Assembly: GCA_031264645.1 (NCBI GenBank)
Contig: JAISDR010000003.1
Coordinates: 1-5,411, forward strand
DNA from: Prevotellaceae bacterium
GTDB lineage: Bacteria; Bacteroidota; Bacteroidia; Bacteroidales; UBA932
DNA: 5,411 nt
Reading direction: 5' to 3'
The stretch's first letter is position 1; every line of letters starts with the position of its first letter. Below the pieces are notes generated by a model that did not search any database, was not told where the DNA came from, and was given only the letters and a program-made list of their open reading frames with translations. Made by a program: the position numbers and the translations under genes. This document shows, piece by piece, positions 1 to 5,411 of this stretch.

Positions 1-714
1 CAGGCTACAAATGTTCTGGGGACGGTCAATCCTCTGGATAAAATCGTTGAAAAGGCGCACGAAAAAGGCGTCTATGTGCTGGTGGACGGGGCGCAGGGAA
101 TACAGCATGTCAAAACGGACGTCAGCGCTTCCGGTTTCGACTTTTATGTTTTTTCGGGACATAAGATATACGCTCCAACGGGAACAGGGGTACTGTACGG
201 CAGGGAAAGTTTGCTGGAACAGCTTCCTCCCTGGCAGGGCGGCGGCGATATGGTCAAGACTGTAAGCTTCGACAGGACAACGTACTCCGACCTGCCGCTC
301 AAGTTCGAGGCAGGCACGTCCAACTATGCCGGGGCAATAGCGCTGGGCGAAGCTTTGAGATACCTTATATATACAGGTATGGACGAAATTCATTCACGCG
401 AAAGGGAATTGACGGATTATGCCATGAAAACAATATCTTCGATACCCGGAATTATGATATACGGGACGTCGGCAAACAGGGTGGGTATTGCTTCTTTCCT
501 CGCAGACGGGATTCACCATTCCGATATGGGAGAAATACTGGACAAAATGGGCATAGCCGTCCGGACAGGGCGAATGTGCGCCGACCCTGCTGTTCACCAT
601 TTCGGATTGACCGGACTGGTTCGCGCTTCATGGACGTTCTACAATACAATGGCTGAAATCGACAGCCTGTGCGAAGGAATCGAAAAGGCAAAGAAAATAT
701 TGAGCGCGGTATAA
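1..714 (+). CDS. sufS: Cysteine desulfurase, SufS/CsdA type (5'-truncated by window edge)
   Basis: A PLP-dependent, cytosolic enzyme that takes sulfur from L-cysteine as a persulfide on its own Cys, yielding alanine, and passes it to the SUF Fe-S assembly machinery. The frame is open from base 1 and gives 237 residues before TAA at 712-714; about 170 N-terminal residues should lie to the left, judging from E. coli SufS (406 aa). Key residues, numbered from the window edge: Asp29 and Gln32 in VDGAQ (PLP ring contacts), Lys55 in FSGHK (Schiff base, codon 163-165) and Cys193 (persulfide, codon 577-579). Their spacings (26 and 138 residues) match Asp200, Lys226 and Cys364 of E. coli SufS as I recall them, so there are no internal insertions. 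PPWQGGGDM, FEAGTSN and RASWTFYNT are also family-typical. The residues before the Cys are GRM rather than the usual GHH. SufS-type (group II) is preferred over IscS because of the SGHK and RAS..YNT motifs. No SufE or SufU partner is visible. Confidence 0.95.
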   Translation, partial: QATNVLGTVNPLDKIVEKAHEKGVYVLVDGAQGIQHVKTDVSASGFDFYVFSGHKIYAPTGTGVLYGRESLLEQLPPWQGGGDMVKTVSFDRTTYSDLPLKFEAGTSNYAGAIALGEALRYLIYTGMDEIHSRERELTDYAMKTISSIPGIMIYGTSANRVGIASFLADGIHHSDMGEILDKMGIAVRTGRMCADPAVHHFGLTGLVRASWTFYNTMAEIDSLCEGIEKAKKILSAV

Positions 715-727
715 AAGCGCTATTTAG

Positions 728-743
728 AACTCCGCAAGGAGTT
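728..743 (+). other. Small GCAA-loop hairpin downstream of sufS
   Basis: AACTCC and GGAGTT are perfect 6-bp arms around a GCAA loop, which would be a GNRA tetraloop in RNA. It lies 14 bases after the sufS stop and 9 bases before the large terminator hairpin. The following bases (TATATAA) are A/T-rich but not a real T-run, so on its own it is a weak terminator. It may instead protect the 3' end of the sufS transcript or be chance. The stem contains GGAG, but no start codon follows at a useful distance, so it is not a ribosome binding site. Confidence 0.4.
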
Positions 744-752
744 TATATAACA

Positions 753-782
753 AATAAAGACGCCCGTTCGGGCGTCTTTATT
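753..782. terminator. Bidirectional intrinsic terminator between convergent genes
   Basis: The arms AATAAAGACGCCCG (753-766) and CGGGCGTCTTTATT (769-782) are perfect reverse complements over 14 bp, separated by TT; the real loop is probably the four bases GTTC. The G+C-rich core is flanked by A-rich sequence on the left and T-rich sequence on the right, so both transcripts end the hairpin in a U-rich tail. It sits 38 bases after the sufS stop and about 53 bases beyond the stop of the opposing barrel gene, the expected place for a shared convergent terminator. Confidence 0.9.
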
Positions 783-835
783 AAATCCATTCAGGATATT
801 GTTTTAATTTTATTTTTCAGAGATATGACAGTTAC

Positions 836-1372
836 TTAGAACTTGAAAGCTACGCCTATATTAAGCAGGGAGACGCGGTGTCCTATTTCCGCCATGACAG
901 CAAACCTGTCGGTGAAATAGTATCGGGCGCCAATGTATAAGCCCCATACAGATTCGCTGGCGTCATGAGTCCTGTTGCCTCCAACAATATCGTAGCCAAG
1001 TATCAAGCCGGCGTAAGTGTCCAGCCTGTCGACAAACTGATAGTGAAATGCGCCTCTTGCGCCAAGTATAAAGTGGGAGGATTTGTAGGATAAGGACGCC
1101 GTATGATTATCATACTTCATACCTGTATATCCGACATACAATCCTGCGCCTATTGACGCTTTTCCGTTTATCAGATTGTCCACTATTCCATACTCGCCCG
1201 ACAGCGAAATCGGTGGAAAAGTCGTTTTCCATTCGCTTCCGGAGTGTATGGTATTAAACAGTCCCAAACTTGCGTTTACGACCTTATCGTGTTTTGCGAA
1301 AACCCTATTTTGCGCAAAAGACGCCTGTGTCACTGCAAAAACTGCAATGACGGTAAAAAATAACCTTCTCAT
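836..1372 (-). CDS. Probable outer-membrane beta-barrel protein, small, family unassigned
   Basis: 178 residues. Residues 1-20 are a clear signal peptide: MRR, a hydrophobic core (LFFTVIAVFAV), then a Ser-Phe-Ala signal peptidase I site before Gln21, typical of Bacteroidota exported proteins. There is no lipobox Cys, so it is not a lipoprotein. The mature part shows alternating hydrophobic/polar strands rich in Gly and aromatics (for example ASIGAGLYVGYTGMKYD, SSHFILGARGAFHYQF, LDTYAGLILGYDIVGG, VWGLYIGARYYFTDRF) and ends in GVAFKF with a terminal Phe, the usual barrel-assembly signal. About 158 mature residues would suit an eight-stranded barrel; that count is inferred. No ligand or enzymatic motif is seen, so the role (small porin, structural or adhesin-like) is open. 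The start at 1372 is fixed by the signal peptide. It lies 24 bases after mutB on the same strand with no terminator between, so read-through from mutAB is plausible. No Shine-Dalgarno is evident. Confidence 0.8.
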   Translation of the reverse strand: MRRLFFTVIAVFAVTQASFAQNRVFAKHDKVVNASLGLFNTIHSGSEWKTTFPPISLSGEYGIVDNLINGKASIGAGLYVGYTGMKYDNHTASLSYKSSHFILGARGAFHYQFVDRLDTYAGLILGYDIVGGNRTHDASESVWGLYIGARYYFTDRFAVMAEIGHRVSLLNIGVAFKF

Positions 1373-1396
1373 AAAATATGTATTAAATAATTATTA
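1373..1396 (-). other. A+T-rich gap between mutB and the barrel gene
   Basis: 24 bases, all A or T except one. It contains AATAATTATT (1386-1395), a 10-bp perfect palindrome that is too A+T-rich to form a stable hairpin. There is no terminator here and no convincing Bacteroidota promoter (TTTG with TAnnTTTG at proper spacing). An A/U-rich leader without a Shine-Dalgarno is normal for translation initiation in this phylum, so the gap probably only serves as the upstream region of the barrel gene's start. Confidence 0.35.
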
Positions 1397-3526
1397 TCAT
1401 TCCAACAACAGTAATTCCAACATTTTAACCGCGGCAGTCGATACCGGAGTACCGGGTCCGAATATTGCCGACGCACCCGAATCGTAAAGGAACTGATAGT
1501 CCTGAGCGGGAATCACTCCCCCCACAATGACCAGAATATCCTCCCGACCCAGCTTTTTCAGCTCGCTCAGAATCTGCGGGACTAAAGTCTTGTGTCCGGC
1601 GGCGAGCGAAGACACGCCTACGACATGCACGTCGTTTTCCACTGCCTGCTTGGCAGCTTCGGCGGGCGTCTGGAACAGCGGTCCCATATCGACGTCGAAA
1701 CCGATGTCGGCATAACCTGTCGCCACGACTTTCGCTCCGCGGTCGTGCCCGTCCTGACCCAGCTTTGCAATCATGATACGCGGCTGGCGTCCTTCACGCT
1801 TTGCAAATTCGGCAGCCATGCTGCGGGCTTTTTCGAAATTCGAATCGTTTTTCGATTCTGCTGAATATATTCCTGAATTCATACGTATAACGGCTTGATA
1901 GCGTCCTGCTATCTTTTCACATGCATCTGAGATTTCGCCCAATGAAGCGCGTTTTTGAGCTGCGCTGACGGCAAGCTCCAGCAGGTTGCCCGTTTTTGTC
2001 TCGACAGCTCTGGTGATAGCCGACAGCGCCGCCTGCACTTCCGCTTCGTTGCGGTCTGCCTTCAGCTGCTGCAGGCGCTTGATTTGGGCTTCGCGCACGG
2101 CGGTATTGTCCACGTCGAGAATGTCGATGGGGTCTTCCTTTTCGAGACGGTACTTGTTGATACCGATAATCGTATCCTGTCCCGAATCTATGCGCGCCTG
2201 CTTGCGTGCGGCGGCTTCCTCGATACGGAGTTTCGGGATGCCCGTCTCTATTGCCTTTGCCATACCTCCGAGCTTTTCGATTTCCTCGATATGTCCCCAT
2301 CCCCGCTGAGCCAGATCATTAGTCAGGCTTTCCACATAGTACGAACCTGCCCAGGGATCGACCGAGCGGCAGATATTCGTTTCTTCCTGCAGGTATATCT
2401 GAGTGTTGCGGGCGATGCGTGCGGAGAAATCGGTAGGCAGTGCGATAGCCTCGTCCAGAGCGTTTGTATGCAGTGACTGCGTGTGTCCCAGAGCCGCCGC
2501 CATAGCCTCGATGCATGTGCGGGCGACGTTGTTGAAGGGATCCTGTTCGGTCAGGCTCCATCCGGACGTCTGGGAGTGAGTACGCAGAGACATTGATTTC
2601 GGGTTCTTTGGATTGAAGGTCTTGACGATCTTTGCCCACAGCATGCGCGCCGCCCTCATTTTCGATATTTCCATGAAATGATTCATGCCCACAGCCCAGA
2701 AAAACGACAGGCGCGGAGCAAACTCGTCGATGCTCATCCCGGCGTTTACGCCCGTGCGCAGATACTCAAGACCGTCAGCCAGAGTATAAGCCATTTCGAT
2801 ATCGCAGGTAGCGCCCGCTTCCTGCATGTGGTATCCCGAAATGGAGATGGAGTTAAATTTCGGCATGTTTTTAGCCGTGTATGCAAAGATGTCCCCGATT
2901 ATGCGCATCGAGAACTCGGGCGGATAGATATACGTATTGCGCACCATAAATTCCTTGAGGATATCGTTTTGAATCGTTCCGCTAAGCTGATCCAGAGTGC
3001 AACCCTGTTCCAGTCCGGCAACGATGTAGAATGCCAGGACGGGCAGCACGGCGCCGTTCATTGTCATCGACACGGACATTTTGTCCAAAGGAATCTGGTC
3101 GAAAAGTATCTTCATGTCTTCCACGCTGCAAATGGAAACCCCGGCTTTCCCGACGTCTCCGACTACACGCGGATGATCGGCGTCATAGCCGCGGTGAGTT
3201 GCAAGGTCGAAGGCAACGGACAGTCCCTTCTGTCCCGCAGCCAGATTGCGGCGGTAGAAGGCGTTCGATTCTTCGGCGGTGGAGAATCCGGCGTACTGGC
3301 GCACCGTCCACGGTCGCATGACGTACATCGTGCTGTATGGTCCGCGCAGGTACGGCGGCAATCCGGCTGCATAGCTCAGATGCTCCATTCCTTCAATGTC
3401 TCCGGCGTCGTATATGCCTTTAACTAAAATCTGTTCAGGCGTCATAAATCCTGCCTGTGTTTTTTCGCAGCGTCCGGCTTTTGCAGCGGGGCTGTCGAGT
3501 GATATATTTTTAAAATCCGGTCTCAT
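1397..3526 (-). CDS. mutB: Methylmalonyl-CoA mutase large (catalytic) subunit
   Basis: 709 residues, full length for the family. It catalyses the adenosylcobalamin-dependent rearrangement between succinyl-CoA and (R)-methylmalonyl-CoA in the cytosol as the active half of the MutAB heterodimer. The (beta/alpha)8 barrel spans about residues 55-400, followed by a helical linker (about 400-575) and a C-terminal B12 domain (about 580-705). Active-site residues are all present: Tyr78 in RQYAG, Gln186, Arg196, Tyr232-His233 in [10 protein letters not shown] and His317 in RTHSQTSG, equivalent to Tyr89, Gln197, Arg207, Tyr243-His244 and His328 of Propionibacterium shermanii with a constant offset of 11. 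The B12 signature is intact: Lys588, Asp592, His594 (lower cobalt ligand, codon 1745-1747) and Gly597 in [10 protein letters not shown], Ser639-x-Leu641 and Gly669-Gly670. The start at 3526 gives [10 protein letters not shown], the expected N-terminus, 6 bases after the mutA stop with an A-rich leader. No frameshift is seen. The conserved Tyr/His pattern favours methylmalonyl-CoA over isobutyryl- or ethylmalonyl-CoA mutase. Confidence 0.98.
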   Translation of the reverse strand: MRPDFKNISLDSPAAKAGRCEKTQAGFMTPEQILVKGIYDAGDIEGMEHLSYAAGLPPYLRGPYSTMYVMRPWTVRQYAGFSTAEESNAFYRRNLAAGQKGLSVAFDLATHRGYDADHPRVVGDVGKAGVSICSVEDMKILFDQIPLDKMSVSMTMNGAVLPVLAFYIVAGLEQGCTLDQLSGTIQNDILKEFMVRNTYIYPPEFSMRIIGDIFAYTAKNMPKFNSISISGYHMQEAGATCDIEMAYTLADGLEYLRTGVNAGMSIDEFAPRLSFFWAVGMNHFMEISKMRAARMLWAKIVKTFNPKNPKSMSLRTHSQTSGWSLTEQDPFNNVARTCIEAMAAALGHTQSLHTNALDEAIALPTDFSARIARNTQIYLQEETNICRSVDPWAGSYYVESLTNDLAQRGWGHIEEIEKLGGMAKAIETGIPKLRIEEAAARKQARIDSGQDTIIGINKYRLEKEDPIDILDVDNTAVREAQIKRLQQLKADRNEAEVQAALSAITRAVETKTGNLLELAVSAAQKRASLGEISDACEKIAGRYQAVIRMNSGIYSAESKNDSNFEKARSMAAEFAKREGRQPRIMIAKLGQDGHDRGAKVVATGYADIGFDVDMGPLFQTPAEAAKQAVENDVHVVGVSSLAAGHKTLVPQILSELKKLGREDILVIVGGVIPAQDYQFLYDSGASAIFGPGTPVSTAAVKMLELLLLE

Positions 3527-3532
3527 TTTCTT

Positions 3533-5407
3533 TTATTTAATAATGCCTAATTCCTGTTGATACTCTTTTAATGTTTCCAATACGTTTGACTTGACGTTTA
3601 TAAAATGACTGACGCCTTTCGACTCCAGATCTGCCCGGCAGGCGGGGTCTCCGGCGACAACAACAATCGCCTTTCCTGCAACTTTTTCCTTTATTACGGG
3701 AACAGCCTCGGCATATTCCTCGTCCGAACTGCAGGCAACCACTATGTCTGCGCCTGCTTTCAGCGCTGCTTCAACGCCTTCGGATATATCCGCAAAACGG
3801 TTGTTGTCGCGGACTTCGAAGCCTGCAACGGCAAAGAAGTTGCACGAAAACTGCGCTCTCGCCCTGCACATCGACAGGTTTCCGAATGTCAGCATAAAGG
3901 CTACGGGTGTTTTATCCGCTTTTTCGGTTGTCATCCTTAATCTTTCGAACGCTTCCGCTCCGCGACAGGGCTTAACCGGTTCGACGATTTTCATGCTTTC
4001 GTCCTTATTCTCCGTACAACAACAGCAACTGCATGACGTTTGTTCGTCAAGGACTTTTTTATCCAGCCTTTCGGTGAAGTTGGGATACTGGTTTGTGCCA
4101 AGCAGGGTGTCGCGGCGAATGGCGATGTTCAGTTCCCTTTTCTGGGCTGAAGCCTTGACAAGTCCCTGTATAAATCCTTCTTTCATGGCTGCGATGTATC
4201 CGCCCTTTTCCTCGATTTCGCCGAAGAGTTTCCATGCTTCGCCTGCGATGGAAGCGGTCAGGCTTTCGATATAGTACGAGCCGGCAGCAGGGTCGGTAAC
4301 ACGGTCCAAATATGCTTCTTCCTTGAGTATAAGCTGTACATTGCGGGCTATGCGGCTCGAAAATTCGTCCTTCGAAGCGTATGGCGTGTTGAAGGGCGTA
4401 ACTTCCAGCGAATCGACGCCTGCCATAGCCGCCGACATCGCTTCCGTCGTGCCTCTCAGCATGTTGACGTACGGGTCGTATATTGTCTGATTCCATTCGG
4501 ACGTTACGGCGTGGATTTTAATTCCCGCTGCGGAATCCGACCCGCCGTACGCCTTGACGACCTGCGACCAGAGCAGGCGCGCCGCCCTGAATTTTGCCAT
4601 CTCCATGAAATAGTTCGGTCCCACGGCAAAGGTAAACCTCATGCGCGAAGCGATTTCGTCGACGCTCAGTCCCAGATCGCTCAGCTGCGAAAGATATTCG
4701 CTGCCCATCGACAGGGCGAACGCAAGTTCCTGAACTGTCGTCGAGCCGGCATTGTGATACACATAAGGACTGACGCCGACAAGCCTGTACTTCGGAAGCG
4801 GTTTTCCTGTTTCAATCAGCGATTTTGCCGTTGTGAAAGCTGTGTCCTGACAGAATCCGCCTTCGAGGGTCAGCCTCCGCAGGGGATCGTAGTCGATTGC
4901 GCCTTCGATTTTGTCTGCGTTCCATCCTTTTGACTGTACTTTTGCAACAACTTGCCGAAGGGTTTTCAAGGCAGCCCTGCAGCAGGGTCTGAAATTGATT
5001 TCTATGTATGGAAACTCAATGTCTTTAGTCAAAACGTCGAAATCGCTGTCCGAAAGCCCTTCACCCCTGACTCTGCAGGTTATGGAATTGACGCCTCTCA
5101 TCAAAATCGACAGTATCAGACTGTTGTCCGCCGCAACTCCCCTGCTGTCAGGCTCTATTGTCTGGGATATTTTCCAGTTGTTGTCGCAGCGCACGCCTCT
5201 GACGTACGGAAATTCTCCCGGAGCGTACTTTAAATGCTGTAAATTCTCGAGATCCGCAGCGCTGTAAAACGGACGAACATTGAATCCTTCCGGCGTCTTC
5301 CAAACTAATTTCCTGTCATAGTCGGCGCCTTTCAAATCTTTTACAATCACCTCTTTCCACTGTTCTGCCGTTATAGATGGAAATTCGGTAAATAAACTTT
5401 TAGCCAT
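3533..5407 (-). CDS. mutA: Methylmalonyl-CoA mutase small (non-catalytic) subunit
   Basis: 624 residues, close to the usual 610-640. It pairs with MutB and stabilises the heterodimer but is not expected to bind substrate or B12. It has the same fold order as MutB: N-terminal extension (SLFTEFPSITAEQW, about 1-50), barrel (about 55-400) and a flavodoxin-like C-terminal domain (about 498-622). It has lost the catalytic residues: the MutB SGYHM motif is SPYVYHNAGST here, with Val216 where the active-site His would be; the RQYAG Tyr is absent; and the DxHxxG cobalt-binding motif is replaced by GNLSMCRARAQF (509-520), with Cys514 at the His position in a gapless alignment. The linker contains an unusual Cys cluster, CSCCCC, at 459-464. 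The start at 5407 gives the typical MAKSLF opening; only four bases precede it, so promoter and ribosome site are outside the window. It is the first visible gene of the mutA-mutB operon, tightly coupled to mutB. Confidence 0.97.
   Translation of the reverse strand: MAKSLFTEFPSITAEQWKEVIVKDLKGADYDRKLVWKTPEGFNVRPFYSAADLENLQHLKYAPGEFPYVRGVRCDNNWKISQTIEPDSRGVAADNSLILSILMRGVNSITCRVRGEGLSDSDFDVLTKDIEFPYIEINFRPCCRAALKTLRQVVAKVQSKGWNADKIEGAIDYDPLRRLTLEGGFCQDTAFTTAKSLIETGKPLPKYRLVGVSPYVYHNAGSTTVQELAFALSMGSEYLSQLSDLGLSVDEIASRMRFTFAVGPNYFMEMAKFRAARLLWSQVVKAYGGSDSAAGIKIHAVTSEWNQTIYDPYVNMLRGTTEAMSAAMAGVDSLEVTPFNTPYASKDEFSSRIARNVQLILKEEAYLDRVTDPAAGSYYIESLTASIAGEAWKLFGEIEEKGGYIAAMKEGFIQGLVKASAQKRELNIAIRRDTLLGTNQYPNFTERLDKKVLDEQTSCSCCCCTENKDESMKIVEPVKPCRGAEAFERLRMTTEKADKTPVAFMLTFGNLSMCRARAQFSCNFFAVAGFEVRDNNRFADISEGVEAALKAGADIVVACSSDEEYAEAVPVIKEKVAGKAIVVVAGDPACRADLESKGVSHFINVKSNVLETLKEYQQELGIIK
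4016..4033 (-). other. Cysteine cluster (CSCCCC) in the MutA interdomain linker
   Basis: These six codons of mutA read Cys-Ser-Cys-Cys-Cys-Cys (residues 459-464), built from TGC, AGT, TGC and three TGT codons. They sit between the end of the barrel-plus-helix region (GTNQYPNF, 438-445) and the C-terminal domain (from about 498), flanked by polar, acidic residues (KKVLDEQTS before, TENKDES after), so the segment is probably exposed and flexible. The DNA is a short TGY-type repeat that could have arisen by slippage. A metal- or thiol-related role is possible but not shown. Confidence 0.6.
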
Positions 5408-5411
5408 ATTC

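Noticed and set aside
1373..1445. Possible Bacteroidota-type promoter for the barrel gene
   Set aside because: On the minus strand there are TTGTTGG and TACATATTTT elements, but neither fits TTTG / TAnnTTTG well and the placement would leave almost no leader. Too weak to annotate.
1176..1487. Plus-strand open frame spanning the barrel gene start, the gap and the mutB end
   Set aside because: It runs antisense to two real genes, has no homology-like pattern and no ribosome binding site.
1842..1858. Inverted repeat GAATCG-TTTTT-CGATTC inside mutB
   Set aside because: It could resemble a small terminator hairpin, but it falls in the coding sequence of the mutB linker (around [10 protein letters not shown]), the stem is only 6 bp and the gene continues intact through it. 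Probably codon-driven chance.
2678..3427. Long plus-strand open frame (249 codons) antisense to mutB
   Set aside because: It lies wholly inside mutB, whose protein matches its family end to end. The antisense product has no recognisable domain, signal or initiation region; such frames are common opposite conserved G+C-balanced genes.
3527..3532. Regulatory site between mutA and mutB
   Set aside because: Six bases, A-rich on the coding strand; there is room only for translational coupling and no defined element.
3744..4274. Plus-strand open frame antisense to mutA
   Set aside because: It is fully overlapped by a well-supported gene and its translation is low-complexity Ser/Ala-rich with no motif, so it is a shadow frame.
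1..5411. Mobile element, CRISPR array, tRNA/rRNA, riboswitch or hidden defence system
   Set aside because: Almost the whole window is covered by four recognisable genes; the only gap above 100 bases (715-835) holds the terminator and A+T-rich sequence. A cobalamin riboswitch for mutA, if present, would lie beyond the right edge.

Overview
The window looks like ordinary chromosomal DNA from a member of the Bacteroidota, probably a gut- or rumen-type Bacteroidales. This is inferred from three things: the close, colinear fit of the methylmalonyl-CoA mutase genes to what I recall of Bacteroides-type enzymes; A/T-rich gene starts without a clear Shine-Dalgarno; and an exported beta-barrel protein with an 'ASFA-Q' signal-peptide end. 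Base composition is near half G+C by eye in genes, with A+T-rich gaps.

Layout: (1) positions 1-714, plus strand, hold the C-terminal part of a SufS-type cysteine desulfurase; its N-terminus lies off the left edge. (2) Positions 715-835 are a short convergent gap with a perfect 14-bp inverted repeat that can end transcription from both sides, preceded by a small GCAA-loop hairpin. (3) Positions 836-1372, minus strand, encode a small signal-peptide-bearing protein that looks like an outer-membrane beta-barrel. (4) Positions 1397-3526 and 3533-5407, both minus strand, are mutB (large, catalytic) and mutA (small, non-catalytic) subunits of adenosylcobalamin-dependent methylmalonyl-CoA mutase, in the order mutA then mutB with 6 bases between them. 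Transcription runs leftward and enters from beyond the right edge.

How they work together: MutA and MutB form the heterodimer that interconverts succinyl-CoA and (R)-methylmalonyl-CoA, the B12-dependent step of the succinate-propionate route. In fermenting Bacteroidales it usually runs towards propionate. The barrel gene follows mutB by 24 bases on the same strand with no terminator between, so it may be co-transcribed, but no functional tie is visible. The cysteine desulfurase belongs to a separate, opposing transcription unit and supplies sulfur for Fe-S cluster assembly.

I found no mobile element, CRISPR array, RNA gene or undescribed system. The oddest items are a cysteine cluster (five Cys in six residues) in the MutA interdomain linker, a Cys at the position of the cobalt-binding His in MutA's degenerate B12 domain, and a non-canonical GRMC motif around the catalytic Cys of the desulfurase.
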